From Galdieria partita (Eukaryota > Rhodophyta > Bangiophyceae > Galdieriales > Galdieriaceae), in the NCBI GenBank assembly GCA_025991245.1, contig BQMJ01000018.1:1-64000 (forward strand): DNA of 64,000 bases, in the 5' to 3' direction. The position numbers and the translations under genes were made by a program. The notes below the pieces were generated by a model, which searched no databases, was not told the origin of the DNA, and saw nothing but the letters and a program-made list of their open reading frames with translations. Positions 24,298-34,469 of this stretch are shown piece after piece. Position 1 is the stretch's first letter; the number at the start of each line of letters is the position of its first letter.

Positions 24298-24931
24298 AGG
24301 AAGAATTGGATATTTTTTGACCACCTATTTCAATGAAAAATAACTCTTTATGATGTTCAGAAACATTTCAGCTGTTGAAAAATGTGAGAGATGCAAAGTC
24401 TTTTGCTCTCTTTCAATAAATAGGCACACAAGCTATTCATAAATTCCTTTTGGATTTCTAATGGTTTGTCCTTTTCTTCTCACAACACTATCGTCTTCAC
24501 AATGACAAGGTTGACCTATTTCCTTGTAAGGCATATTGCTGCTGTATTCATTAAAATCCAGCCAATTTATTCTTCCTGATTACTGAATGACAATACTTGT
24601 AAATATGTATTTCCGTTTGACACAACACAAAACAAGAATGTTCACAGTCTCGAGTATGTGCAAAAGCAACCCATTACGCTGACTTTTATATCCCACTTGT
24701 TAGTTTTCATTGAGCACTCCTTTCTTTCAAATTGGTTTCTATTTTCTGCAGTTTTGTCTGTATTTTGTTTCAATTCTTCATCCCTCTTCAAAGATTGGCA
24801 ACAGAATCTGAAATTTTTGGGAGATCATTCATGTTGAGTGTCTTCAACAAGTGATCAAAGTAACAAATTTACTCACTCGATATTTGAAAGTTGTGAAATA
24901 GCACATCGTGTTCAAGTCAAAAAGCACTGAA
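24298..24931. promoter_or_regulatory. Intergenic region before HMBS
   Basis: This 634-bp gap lies between the stop of the EH-domain gene and the ATG of HMBS, both on the plus strand. It holds the 3' end of the former (an AATAAA hexamer near 24416) and presumably the promoter of the latter. No frame, repeat or RNA gene is visible. It is the longest clearly gene-free gap in the gene-rich part of the window. Confidence 0.5.
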
Positions 24932-26077
24932 ATGCTTTTTTTTGCTGTTGCTTGTTCTTTGGATTCCCACTCATATTCTTCTCGCTTCTTCTTGGAAGGC
25001 AAGAAGAGTTCTTGTGTCGCTTGTCACGTTCGACTTTGGCAACAGATCCCAAAAAAACAAGTATGGAATCGAGTATATAAATACAAAATACGCAAAGAAA
25101 TATGTTTCAATATAGAGGCATCGTTATCAAATGGTGATAAAAACTGCTTGGTTTTGGGAACCCGTGGTTCTCCACTGGCGTTGGCGCAAGCTAATCAAGT
25201 ACGGGAAAGTCTTGAAAAACTTGCTGCATCCCAGAATATACTATTGAAAGTTGAAATCAAGATAATTCATACCACAGGAGATACAGTACTAGATAAATCT
25301 CTTGCTGACATTGGTGGAAAGGGTCTCTTTACCAAAGAGATTGATATGGCTCAATTGCGAGGAGAAATTGATATTGCTGTTCATTCTTTGAAGGATGTTC
25401 CCACTTGGCTTCCTTCAGGAATAGTACTGGGGGCTGTATTACCTCGTGAAGATACTAGAGACGTATTTCTTTGTTATCACTCGAATAGTTTATCGACCTT
25501 ACCCAATAGAGCAGTGATTGGTACAGCTTCTTTACGAAGACAAGCTCAGATTTTGGCAAAATATCCACACTTGCAAGTAATCAATTTTAGAGGCAACCTA
25601 CAGACTCGCTTGAAAAAATTAGAGCAACGTCAAGTGGATGCAACTTTATTGGCGTTAGCTGGAATGCGTAGATTAGGACTAGAATATCCTTTTGCTCATG
25701 TCTTGTCTTTTGACGAAATGCTTCCAGCAGTTGCTCAAGGAGCTATTGGAGTCACCATTCGTGAAGATGATGAAGTCGCATATAGTTGGATATCTCAGTT
25801 GGATGATGCACATTCCAGAATTTGTATAGAATGTGAGCGGAGTTTTCTTTCATCTTTAGATGGCTCCTGTCGCACTCCAATAGCTGGTCAGGCATGGATT
25901 ACAGAAAATAATAAACTACATTTTCGAGGACTTGTAGCATATCCTGACGGGTCTTCCTTGGTAGAAACTTCCAAAGTTGGAGATTTAATGAACAATATAG
26001 AAATCGGAAAACAAGCAGGAGAAGAATTGAGGGTAAAAATAGGAGATAATTTCTTTGAATATTTACGAGTAACTTGA
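24932..26077 (+). CDS. hemC: Porphobilinogen deaminase (hydroxymethylbilane synthase), plastid-targeted
   Basis: Condenses four porphobilinogen molecules to hydroxymethylbilane in heme and chlorophyll synthesis. A single exon of 381 aa. Residues 1 to about 70 are a Ser/Arg-rich, acid-poor leader consistent with a plastid transit peptide. The mature enzyme then shows LGTRGSPLALAQ, HSLKDVP, IGTASLRRQAQ with FRGNLQTRL, and the LDGSCRTP loop whose Cys carries the dipyrromethane cofactor. All key residues are present and the length fits. The ATG at 24932 is the first in frame. An AATAAA polyadenylation-type hexamer sits at 26087-26092, ten bases after the stop. Confidence 0.97.
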   Translation: MLFFAVACSLDSHSYSSRFFLEGKKSSCVACHVRLWQQIPKKQVWNRVYKYKIRKEICFNIEASLSNGDKNCLVLGTRGSPLALAQANQVRESLEKLAASQNILLKVEIKIIHTTGDTVLDKSLADIGGKGLFTKEIDMAQLRGEIDIAVHSLKDVPTWLPSGIVLGAVLPREDTRDVFLCYHSNSLSTLPNRAVIGTASLRRQAQILAKYPHLQVINFRGNLQTRLKKLEQRQVDATLLALAGMRRLGLEYPFAHVLSFDEMLPAVAQGAIGVTIREDDEVAYSWISQLDDAHSRICIECERSFLSSLDGSCRTPIAGQAWITENNKLHFRGLVAYPDGSSLVETSKVGDLMNNIEIGKQAGEELRVKIGDNFFEYLRVT

Positions 26078-26350
26078 GCGAATCCTAATAAAGTCATTAA
26101 TGAAAATGGGTCTCGTCGAATTCACGAAAGTTATTTACCTTTTTCTCCGTAGAATCAACTTCATAAGTTTACGTCTTCTTTTGACAACAATCTATCTATG
26201 GGATGCTATCATAGAAAGACGTTCACGTCACATTGGCTGCTTGTAAAGGATATTATTAAAGGCATTTGTATAACCAGATGTTGGAAATAGTCCCTTTCTA
26301 TATTTTGTAGAATAGATATAGATTAGCTACGTGTATATAATAAACAGCCT

Positions 26351-28570
26351 TTATGAAGTCATCCAATTATGACAAGGCTGGTTAGTTGGGTTTTCTTGAC
26401 TGTGAAAAGATTTCAATTGTCTATAGTTGTAAACTAAACCGAATATGACAAAAAGCAAAGACAATGAACCCAACAACAAAATGCATGGAAATCCAATTCC
26501 TAGAAAATGTCAGCGTTTCCAAATGCAAAGTGACATGCTGTCAACTTACTAATGCCATAGAGCTGTGAGATGGAGCCAGTCACAAGAGGGGCTGCAAAAT
26601 AGCCGAAAATGTGATTAATCAATAAACTCATTGCTGAGCTCACCGAACGATGTTCATATGAAACAACCGATACCTACACAAACAAAATAGAATGTCTGAA
26701 ATATATATCTATATATATATTCAATTATGCCTACCATAATACCGGTAAGTGGAGCAACCATGGCCGCTCCAAAAAATATAATAAGCCACAAAGAAATACC
26801 AAACAATAATAAATTGGAAAAACTTTTCAATACGCAAATCCATGCAGGAATAAACGCCAAAAAGCCAAATAGGCATATGACTTCTAATGAGCGCGAAAGA
26901 GCCTCTGGTTGCTTATAACCACCTAGACTATCAATCAAGTGACCTCCAACAAGAACTCCTGTAATAGGAGCCTAATGATTGCTTCATGAAAACAGTTCAA
27001 TAGGCAAGTACATTATCTTACAGTCACAGAAACAATAACATAAACAAGTACAATATTCGAAAGACCATCTAAATATACTTCTTGTCTATCATCTCACATC
27101 ATTAAATGAAGAAAGATGAGCAAAAGAGCTATCTAGATACCTATAAACAACAACCCAATAACGGATGCCTTCAATAGTAAAAAACAGAAAAGCCAGAGTA
27201 AGACAACAGCAAAACCAGAGCCTATTGGAAATAAGTATACTAAGCTCCTTCCAAAAACAATAAATTCCTGAGGCAGCATAGTTCAACGACTGTTCAATAG
27301 CATATAAACCCTGCAAAGTTTCATAAGTAAAACAGACAGAAACACATTCCGATGTATAGTACACGCCTACCCGTGCAAAGTTATTGGATGATACGGTAGC
27401 AAAACTAAGTAACCTGCTATTGGAAAAATCATCTCTTATGTCATGTGATGAAGAGTCATTGGCGTTATCAAGAAGGCAACTAGTCTCTTCAGCAACTCGT
27501 CCATTTCCTAGCAACATAGGAGAAATAGAATTGTCTTCAGCATCATCCAAACTTAAACAGCGTTTCGAATGACCACCAATGGAATTTCTAGGTTCAACAA
27601 AGGAAGTATATGGAGAACCAATATCTCAAAATAGATGCTTCAAAATAAGAAAAAGTTTCTTGTTCTATTGACTTACCAGTCTGCCATTTTAACCTCGTAG
27701 ATGACCCAAGGGAACTGAATTCAGGTGTCTTAGGAACCACTGATGGATATACTCGATCTTCTTCAATATCAATGAAGCGGCGTGGACAAAGGCACAAACC
27801 AATAACACATAAAAGTATTATGCCACTTTGAAAGATAATGGCCAGTCTCCATGAAAGTTGATAATCAATAAGTAGACTAGATATTCGGAATGCTTCATGT
27901 AAACTTACAAGGATTCACAATAAATGAACAAACATACCCCGAAAAAATAAAACCCAATATCACACCGAGAGGCGCACAAGCTTGAACAAGCCCAATCCAC
28001 CTAGTTCGAAACCTTGAAGGTGCAAATCTACATAACTCTCTCAATCGATACTGTAGATTTCTCCATTCTCAACTTCAACTTACTCATCGGTCCATACTGG
28101 CACATATATAAAGAATGCTGCCAAGAATGCCCCAAATAGGAAACGAGAAGAATAAAATAGAAACCAGTTGGTGGAAAGGGCAAAGGTCAAGTTTGCTATG
28201 ACAGCCATAAATAAACTATATCGTACATAATATGAACACATCAAACCAAAACGAGGATTCTCTACAAACCATAATATTAAAACAGCTTTAGGTGAATAGT
28301 GTCGCAATACATAGCTACAAACAATTGTAGATACAGCAAAGCCTGCAGGTGAAAGTGAGCCCAATACACCTTGACTAAACCTACAACAAGACATCATTCA
28401 GGAAGTGTAAATACAAACTACAAATAGCACCTCGAGAGTTTGAACTGATCACTGATTGCATAAAGGTAAACAGGAATAACCCCGCTATCTAAATTCAGAC
28501 CAACATCGAACAAAAGAAACAAGACGAAAGCCAGCGATACTACAGTTGACTGCACAACATTATCAGCCAT
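26351..28570 (-). CDS. Major facilitator superfamily transporter, Spinster-like
   Basis: Multi-exon carrier starting MADNVVQSTV at 28570. Helix-rich segments alternate with short loops. The second exon holds SQGVLGSLSPAG and a YSPKAVL loop, followed by an FLFGAFLAA helix and the PVWTDE motif, which resembles the P-[VI]-W-x-DE-[FY] block of protist Spinster-type carriers. A large hydrophilic Ser/Asp-rich loop (about 27380-27800) separates the two halves, and the second half ends in helices containing PITG and MVAPLTG. Spinster proteins move lipids or other metabolites across lysosomal or plasma membranes; the substrate here is unknown. The stop is at 26351. The plus-strand HMBS gene ends 273 bp away, convergent. 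Confidence 0.78.
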
Positions 28571-28711
28571 TTATTCAAAATACAATTTTGGCACGAAATG
28601 TCTTTTTCCATTTGCTATGGATTGTGTGCTAAACTTTGCAATATATTCATCGACACTTTTCAAAAACTTGGACATAAAAACGAGCTTGTTCAGTTTTAAG
28701 ATATCTTACAG

Positions 28712-29413
28712 CTATTCTATTCTTTTCCAACCAAGTGATTCCGCACATGCAACCCAAGCTTCGAAAACATCTGAACCGAATAATACAAAACGTATATCTT
28801 GTACGTTTCCATGATACTTGTTGCAGGAATTCAAGGCTATTTGGGCAGCTTCACTTAGAGGATAACCGAAAATGCCACAGGATATAGCTGGGAAAGACAC
28901 AGAACGTAAGCCATTATCGTTGGCAACCTGCAAAACTGATTTGTAACAAGATTCCAATAACTCTGCAGGATTAGGAACACTAGAATAAACAGGACCAACA
29001 GTATTAATAACATATGATGCTGGTAAAAGACCTCCAGTGACTATTCTGGCTTCACCAGTTGGACAACGAACGCCTCGTCTAACTTGAGGAACCTTTAAAC
29101 AAGCTTCTGTATATGCTGGACCTGCAGCTCTATGAATAGCTCCACAAACACCTCCACCCACAGCCAACTCTTCATTGGCTGCATTGACTATGGCATCAAC
29201 CTGTTCCTTTGTAATATCTCCTCTTTTGATCGTAATATAATTAGACAAACTCAGTAAATACTTGCGTGCAGACATGAAATATATTTTTCCAAGGTTCCAA
29301 TACTGACAGGAAGCTTTATATGAATAGAATAAGATATTGAATAAAAAGGGATTGTGAAACGTAGCTAAACAATCTCTATAGAAATTTACAAAATGTAAAG
29401 ATGGTTTGAGCAT
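28712..29413 (-). CDS. Macro-domain ADP-ribose hydrolase, MacroD type
   Basis: Single exon, 233 aa. The macro domain fills residues about 52-230. It shows GDITKEQVDAIVNAAN, the GGGVCGAIHRAAG loop typical of MacroD/YmdB enzymes, CPTGEARIVTGG with YVINTVGP, and FPAISCGIFGYP. These bind ADP-ribose and support removal of mono-ADP-ribose from proteins or hydrolysis of O-acetyl-ADP-ribose. The first 46 residues are basic and hydrophobic with few acids, like a mitochondrial presequence; a second in-frame ATG at 29275 (MSARKYLL) would give a cytosolic form. With the upstream start the ATG lies only 10 bp from the SAE1 ATG. Confidence 0.94.
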   Translation of the reverse strand: MLKPSLHFVNFYRDCLATFHNPFLFNILFYSYKASCQYWNLGKIYFMSARKYLLSLSNYITIKRGDITKEQVDAIVNAANEELAVGGGVCGAIHRAAGPAYTEACLKVPQVRRGVRCPTGEARIVTGGLLPASYVINTVGPVYSSVPNPAELLESCYKSVLQVANDNGLRSVSFPAISCGIFGYPLSEAAQIALNSCNKYHGNVQDIRFVLFGSDVFEAWVACAESLGWKRIE

Positions 29414-29423
29414 TGTGATAAAA

Positions 29424-30557
29424 ATGACGAGTGCTATTTATGATCGTCAAATAAGACTTTGGGGTTTGCAAACACAGTCAAAAATATCCCAAAGTAGAAT
29501 ATTTTTATATGGATATCATTGTGGACTTTTAGAAGAACTTGCAAAAGACCTTGTTTTGACAGGAGTGGGAACTCTGGTTATTGGCGAATACTCAGAGGTT
29601 ACGGAGACGCTTGGCCGACAACCTATGTTTGTTACCTATTTGGGCCACGATTTGGAACAACTTGTAGAAGCTTTAAGTGTCTTGAACCCACATGCACAGA
29701 TTTATACTGTCAATACTTTTTTGAAGCAGCACTTTTCTCAACTGGTAGAAGAACAAAATGAGTTGCAGAGAGTCTCCAAACTTATTGAAACTAAGACTTT
29801 CGCAATTTGTTGTTTGGTTTGCGAAAGGCTTGGATCCCCTATTGCTCTTGCTTTGGACAGAGTTTGTAGGGATAACAATACCTTTTTTATGTATGCTGAA
29901 ATAGCTGGTGCTTTGGGTTTTTTAATATTGGATCTAGGTTGTCATTATACTTATCGTCAATTGAAGAAGATCAGTGAAAGAGCTTCTAAAACAAAGATCA
30001 GATCTTTTAAAAATGATGAAGTTATTGATTTGGACGTCAATGACTCAGAGGAGGCAAAAGATGACCATTCCTATTCTATCCCCTTGGAAGACGAACATAC
30101 ACTTGACTACCCTACTCTGGAACAAGTCTTTAGCTGTAAATGTGGCCTTTTACAAAGTTCGAGTAAAGCATCTCTTGTTTTTCTAGCTTTTGTGAGAAAA
30201 TGGAAGGAAGAGTATAGTGTGACATCACAACAAGACTGTTTAGAAGAGAGACAGAGAAAGTTTGAGATGTTTTTGCAACGTCAAAAGATTGGCTTAAGAA
30301 AATGTGAGATGCAGTCATTATATAAATTTTGTTCCTTTATAGATGTAGAGTTGATATCAGCAAGTTCATGTTTGGCTGGAATTCTTGGTAGAGAAATTGT
30401 CAAGTTAATAAGTAGAAATGAGAAACCCATCTTCAACATTTTCATATTCGATGCTTTTTCTTGCTTAGGAAGTATCGTCGATATCCCTTCCACTTTAAGA
30501 GTTGATCGAAAACGTTCGAGAGACGATGAGGTGGAGTCTCCCATTTATGATATCTAA
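29424..30557 (+). CDS. SUMO-activating enzyme subunit 1 (AOS1/SAE1)
   Basis: Non-catalytic half of the heterodimeric E1 that adenylates SUMO in the nucleus. A single exon of 377 aa, typical length. It begins with the E1 signature YDRQIRLWGLQTQSKI and continues with the family order: a strand ending RIFLYG, LVLTGVGTLVIG, a middle acidic stretch with a predicted disordered segment (about residues 190-235), and a C-terminal region with ASSCLAGILGREIVKLI, equivalent to the UBA repeat C-terminal part. The glycine-rich loop after RIFLYG is altered compared with most family members, which is tolerated in this subunit. NAE1 is the main alternative but the start motif and length favour SAE1. Confidence 0.88.
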   Translation: MTSAIYDRQIRLWGLQTQSKISQSRIFLYGYHCGLLEELAKDLVLTGVGTLVIGEYSEVTETLGRQPMFVTYLGHDLEQLVEALSVLNPHAQIYTVNTFLKQHFSQLVEEQNELQRVSKLIETKTFAICCLVCERLGSPIALALDRVCRDNNTFFMYAEIAGALGFLILDLGCHYTYRQLKKISERASKTKIRSFKNDEVIDLDVNDSEEAKDDHSYSIPLEDEHTLDYPTLEQVFSCKCGLLQSSSKASLVFLAFVRKWKEEYSVTSQQDCLEERQRKFEMFLQRQKIGLRKCEMQSLYKFCSFIDVELISASSCLAGILGREIVKLISRNEKPIFNIFIFDAFSCLGSIVDIPSTLRVDRKRSRDDEVESPIYDI

Positions 30558-30754
30558 ATTTGCTATGAAAGAAAAGATACTTTTTCCATCCGTTGCTCTT
30601 TCGGATAAAGCAACTACAAATCTCTCGTATTTTCTACAACTAATTGTATTCCTTCTTCATGGAATGTATGCAAACTATTAAAAGTTAACGGATGTCCTTT
30701 GTGTTGGTATTGGTTTGTAAAACTTATGTTCTACAGTACCAGTCATTAACATGT

Positions 30755-31678
30755 TTAGAGGAAAAACTCGTACTTGCTAGCCTTAGTCTTGCGAAATTCA
30801 ACCTCTGCACTTTCATTTCCTGGAAGACCTTTGGCCAAATGTTGCAATTGAAGGGTAAAACGAGGTCCCTGTTCCTGAAGCGAAACTTTCATCCCACGCT
30901 CATCGAACTGATAACGATGAAACCGAAAGAATATAAAATCACGTTGATTATGCAACGTAACAACTTGTCTACCAGAGTATTCCGGTTCCAAAGCAAATAA
31001 AGCTCCCAGCATTCTTGCAACACGAATTCCAAGTCGAGTTGTGAAATGACTCAAAATAACTTCTGGCTTAGCTGACGTGCTTTTTCCATGGCCAACCACT
31101 TTTTTACAAGGAATATAACTTCGAACACGATAATATGCAAAAGGACCATCGGGAAGATGAACGTGAAAGAGACCAGTTATCTGCTTTCTATTTTCTTCTG
31201 TAAAGATAACGTCTGTAAAACCCTTCTCCGCGGCTTTTGTGCTAGCTTGAGCCAAAGAAGACCGTTTCCTTTCATAAAATACAGAATTGGGTATTACTTG
31301 AAGTAACTCTGAGATAAACAGATAAGTCATTCTTGTCGCTTTTAAGCCAGGCACTACAACGACTTTGGGGGTGATGAATCCTGAAAATACTGCTGAAAAC
31401 TCATCGGATACGGCCTGATCAATAATAAAACTATCCTCAGGTTCGAACTCTTCTACTTTTACTCTTTTATCCTCTAAGGTTAAAGGCTGTTTTCTCCAAT
31501 CCTGTGTATTCCAATCTTAGCATTTACGTAGCACAAACCAGAACTAACAAACCTCTCCTCTTGCATCAGCTTCCTTTTTTCGTTGTTCCTTTTCTTTCCT
31601 TTTCTGTTTCTTCTTCATAAACTTGGTCTCTTGTCTTATTTTAGCTCTTCGTATTTTGTTCTTGGGAAGGTCGTTCAT
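30755..31678 (-). CDS. RPF1: Ribosome production factor 1 (RPF1, Brix domain)
   Basis: Nucleolar Brix protein needed for 27S pre-rRNA processing and 60S assembly. Two exons (31678-31553; 31501-30755) give 290 aa, close to the usual size. Exon 1 is a short Lys/Arg-rich leader (MNDLPKNKIRRAK, then KKKQKRKEKEQ). The Brix domain fills most of exon 2, with FTDVIFTEENRK, GLFHVHLPDGPFAYYRV, LSHFTTRLGIRVARML and the sigma70-like RQVVTLHNQRDFIFFRFHRY block, ending with LQEQGPRFTLQL. The 51-nt intron was placed by the unique frame-restoring CAG acceptor. It diverges from eL33 with 72 bp between the ATGs. Confidence 0.95.
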
Positions 31679-31750
31679 TCTCGTAAAAGTTGTCAAATAC
31701 AATTCATTTTCTGGTTGGGCGTCGTCGATTTTCTTTTCTAGTAGCCAAAC
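31679..31750. promoter_or_regulatory. Shared divergent promoter, RPF1 / eL33
   Basis: Only 72 bp separate the start codons of two divergently transcribed ribosome-related genes, so both 5' UTRs and promoter elements must fit here or extend into coding DNA. The stretch contains a pyrimidine tract (TTTTCTTTTCTAGT) on the eL33 side. No TATA box stands out. Coregulation of a ribosomal protein and an assembly factor is a reasonable inference but is not shown by sequence alone. Confidence 0.45.
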
Positions 31751-32145
31751 ATGTCTCAGAAATCTTCAGGAAGGTAAGAAAAGAAGAAGAAAGAAGTCTT
31801 TGTTTTGCTAATTACATGCAAAGGCTTTATTGTAAAGGTGTCGTGTTGGGCTATAAAAGGTCACTACGTAATCAGTATCCTAATCAGACAAGAATCAAGA
31901 TTCAAGGAGTAGAAGATCGAGTATCCACCAACTTTTATATAGGAAAGAGAGTAGCATATGTTTATCGAGCAAAGAAACCGATAAAAAGCATCGGAGGGAA
32001 GAAAACGAAAGTTCGAGTAATTTGGGGAAAAATCATAGCACCACACGGTAATAGAGGAGTTGTACGTGCCAAGTTTCGAAATAATTTGCCACCTTCTAGT
32101 TTTGGCAAGCGAGTAAGAGTTATGTTGTATCCAAGCAACGTATAA
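31751..32145 (+). CDS. RPL35A: 60S ribosomal protein eL33 (L35a)
   Basis: Structural protein of the large cytosolic ribosomal subunit. Two exons (31751-31773; 31824-32145) give 114 aa, the normal length. After MSQKSSGR the sequence shows LGYKRSLRNQYPNQ, FYIGKRVAYVYRAK, KTKVRVIWGKI, PHGNRGVVRAKFR and the C-terminal RVRVMLYPS, all family hallmarks. The split Arg codon across the 50-nt intron is typical of ribosomal protein genes with an intron close to the start. Confidence 0.97.
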
Positions 32146-32257
32146 ACAATTTATCAATTGTTTTTAAATATGACTCAGTTTCTTTTTTGTTCTTTTGCAA
32201 AGATTGTATGGACTAAATATCGTTTGCCCATCAACCGAATGACCTTGTGGTTAGACC

Positions 32258-32867
32258 ATGAAGAGCGCTTCGCAAAGTCTTTTGTTTCTAGTAAAGTTTG
32301 GCTGTTCTTTTTACGTGTTACAAAAATACGGTGTAGAAGCTTCTGTGGTAAATAGTTGAAGCTGTGCAACTTCATAGTTTCAAACTTTTCTCTAGTGTGT
32401 GGGACCTTCCATGGAACCTACTTTAAACGCTCAAGGTGATATAGTGATTTTCGAACATATAAGTCCACGTTGGGGTACTTTGCAACCTGGTGATGTAGTT
32501 GTGGCGAAATCACCTTCCAATCCACACTCCTATATCTGCAAAAGAGTAAAAGTAGTGGTAAGCCTCTTTCTTCATCATCAACGATATCTCCGTTTTGTGG
32601 TTTAAACCAATACCTAATTTGACTCGACAATGTGCGTAGGGAGACAAACCTTTTAGTTCAAGGTTTTGGAAATATCGACAACGAACTCCTCAATACGTTC
32701 CTCGAGGTTATATTTGGTTACAAGGTGACAATGCGGACAATTCTACGGACTCGAGAGAATATGGACCGGTACCAGAGGCATTGATTGTAGGAAGAGTATT
32801 CCTCAGAATATGGCCAATGAGTCAAATAGAATGGATCGGTCGCAGTCCAAAGATATCAACCAGTTAA
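32258..32867 (+). CDS. Mitochondrial inner membrane protease subunit 1 (IMP1)
   Basis: Signal-peptidase-type serine protease (family S26) that removes sorting sequences in the mitochondrial intermembrane space. Three exons (32258-32347; 32396-32557; 32640-32867) give 159 aa, similar to human IMMP1L. The N-terminus has one membrane segment ([13 protein letters not shown]). The catalytic Ser lies in [11 protein letters not shown] and the general-base Lys in SYICKRV, followed by the family block [12 protein letters not shown] with [10 protein letters not shown] and the ending GRVFLRIWP. The start was chosen from the frame that joins GVEASV to CVGPSMEP; another open frame from 32170 does not splice in frame. 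It follows eL33 on the same strand after 112 bp. Confidence 0.93.
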
Positions 32868-33215
32868 AGTTCTCAAACACTTGTCTACCTATTCGACAAA
32901 GTCAAAGAAGTCAAGTGCTTCTTAGACTCACTTTTGTAGGTATTTTTCTTATCTGCTCGAGAATATTAGAGATATTCCTGGCAAAAGAGAAAAGGAGCTT
33001 TTGATAGCTTCTTTCTCTCACTTGCTGTTATCTCCCAGTACACGAGCCAAAGTATAGAAATGAGAATATTTCTGTTTCCCAATTCAATGTTTTATGATAA
33101 GTACTCTTCTTCGCAACTTTTGGAAATAAAACAAAATGAATTCCATATTTTGTCTTCTTCACTTTCTACAATGAACAGTAAAAGAGTGTTGAACAAAAGA
33201 ATCCTCAACTATTTT
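32868..33215. other. Convergent 3' intergenic region
   Basis: Gap of 348 bp between the stops of IMP1 (plus) and LCMT1 (minus). Two short frames of 64 codons on the plus strand show no motif. AATAAA-like hexamers for both strands are expected here; nothing else is visible. Confidence 0.4.
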
Positions 33216-34418
33216 TTACCAACCTTGCAGTGCATTCGCCTTCAAACAATATAACAGAAAATAATGTTGTAATAAAAGTCTCCACTCTTCCAGTTCGTCT
33301 AATAACTCAAGACGTTCAATTCTACGCTTCTCTTCGACTTCAAGAACACTAATTTCAACAAGAATTTCTATTTGTTATGCTATAAATGAAATCAAACCGG
33401 TTCTCACGTACTCCTCATAAATGGTATACATGCTCTTGATATCCACTTTTGAATATCCAAATTGAGTGAAACGCTCTTTCTGAGCTTGTAGAGATGGATA
33501 CAAAGATAAACTTGAAAGTGAAAATCCTCTCTGTTCAATGTTCTTTACCATTTGTCTACCAAAAGGATCTGTTGGAAACGTCTACAGTTACTCAGTAAGA
33601 CCCCAACTGCCAACAGTTACTAAAATATTTTAAATATACTCACCAATTCAAATAAAATAAAGCTTATAAAAGAAAATGAATTGGAAAAATATTGTATGAT
33701 TCGATCGGCATTTTGAGGTTCTATATAGGTAAGGACACATTCCGATATAACCAATGTTGGAGAATCCGCCGATAACTGACAAATATGTTCCAGTAAATAA
33801 GATAGACTCTCTATTTGCTTAAGGTCTACTCCTATCAGCTTATAAATATCACAAGATAATCCATCTTGAACTTCTTGAACGGAATTCGTATCGGTATTCT
33901 TCGTCAATAACGAATAGAGTGCGCTATGTTGTCGAACAATTCGTCTCTTCATTCGAGTTACCTATAAGCTCCCCATGAGAAACTCTGAGTTTATATATAT
34001 ATAGAGTGTGAGAGCAACGGAATCGTACTTGTGGAAAGTCCAATTCCACGAACATGTCCTCCTTGCAAATAACATCCTTTTCTCGTAAACGAAAAAAAAG
34101 GGTGTCAAAGCCTGCACCCAAATTAATGATTTGTCTCTTTCCATAAGGCTTTGTAGACTGTAGAAATCGTTCCACTAACATTTGTACAGCTCGTACACGT
34201 GCATAGGTTCCGCGGTTTATCAGTGGCTGTCTCTTCTCTTTGGTATTGACAAACAAAGAAATAAAAGGGTCACTATAATAACCCCTTGATTCAAATTATA
34301 GGAACTGAACAATTCAACTTGTTTCGACTTACTTGGAAACTGCACAATATTTTGATATGGCAGCGTCATCATTGGTTTGTTGAATGGCTCTTTGTTGTTC
34401 CAACGGAGAATTTTTCAT
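33216..34418 (-). CDS. Leucine carboxyl methyltransferase 1 (PP2A methyltransferase)
   Basis: Methylates the C-terminal Leu of the PP2A catalytic subunit using S-adenosylmethionine. Five or so exons with 45-60-nt introns. Family blocks in order: AISKYCAVSKGYYSDPFISLF (split by an intron), INRGTYARVRAV, IINLGAGFDTLFFRL (the SAM-binding loop), MFVELDFPQV, SPTLVISECVLTYIEP, DPFGRQMVKNI, and the ending RIERLELLDELEEW. The ATG at 34418 (MKNSPLEQQR) was reached by joining through the phase-2 intron that completes the AAG codon before GYYSDP. It diverges from the SPOC-domain gene with 51 bp between the starts. Confidence 0.92.
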
Positions 34419-34469
34419 TTTGTAAAAGACAAAAATTGTGAGATTGACAACCACTGTGGCAGTAACGTG

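Noticed and set aside
32158-32355. Frame of 65 codons before the IMP1 catalytic exon
   Set aside because: It would not join exon 2 in frame with a usable acceptor. The frame from ATG 32258 does and gives the expected VCVGPSMEP junction.
34377-34469. Upstream extension of the SPOC-domain frame
   Set aside because: No ATG in this part (it begins at TTG) and it overlaps the first exon of LCMT1; the ATG at 34470 was used.
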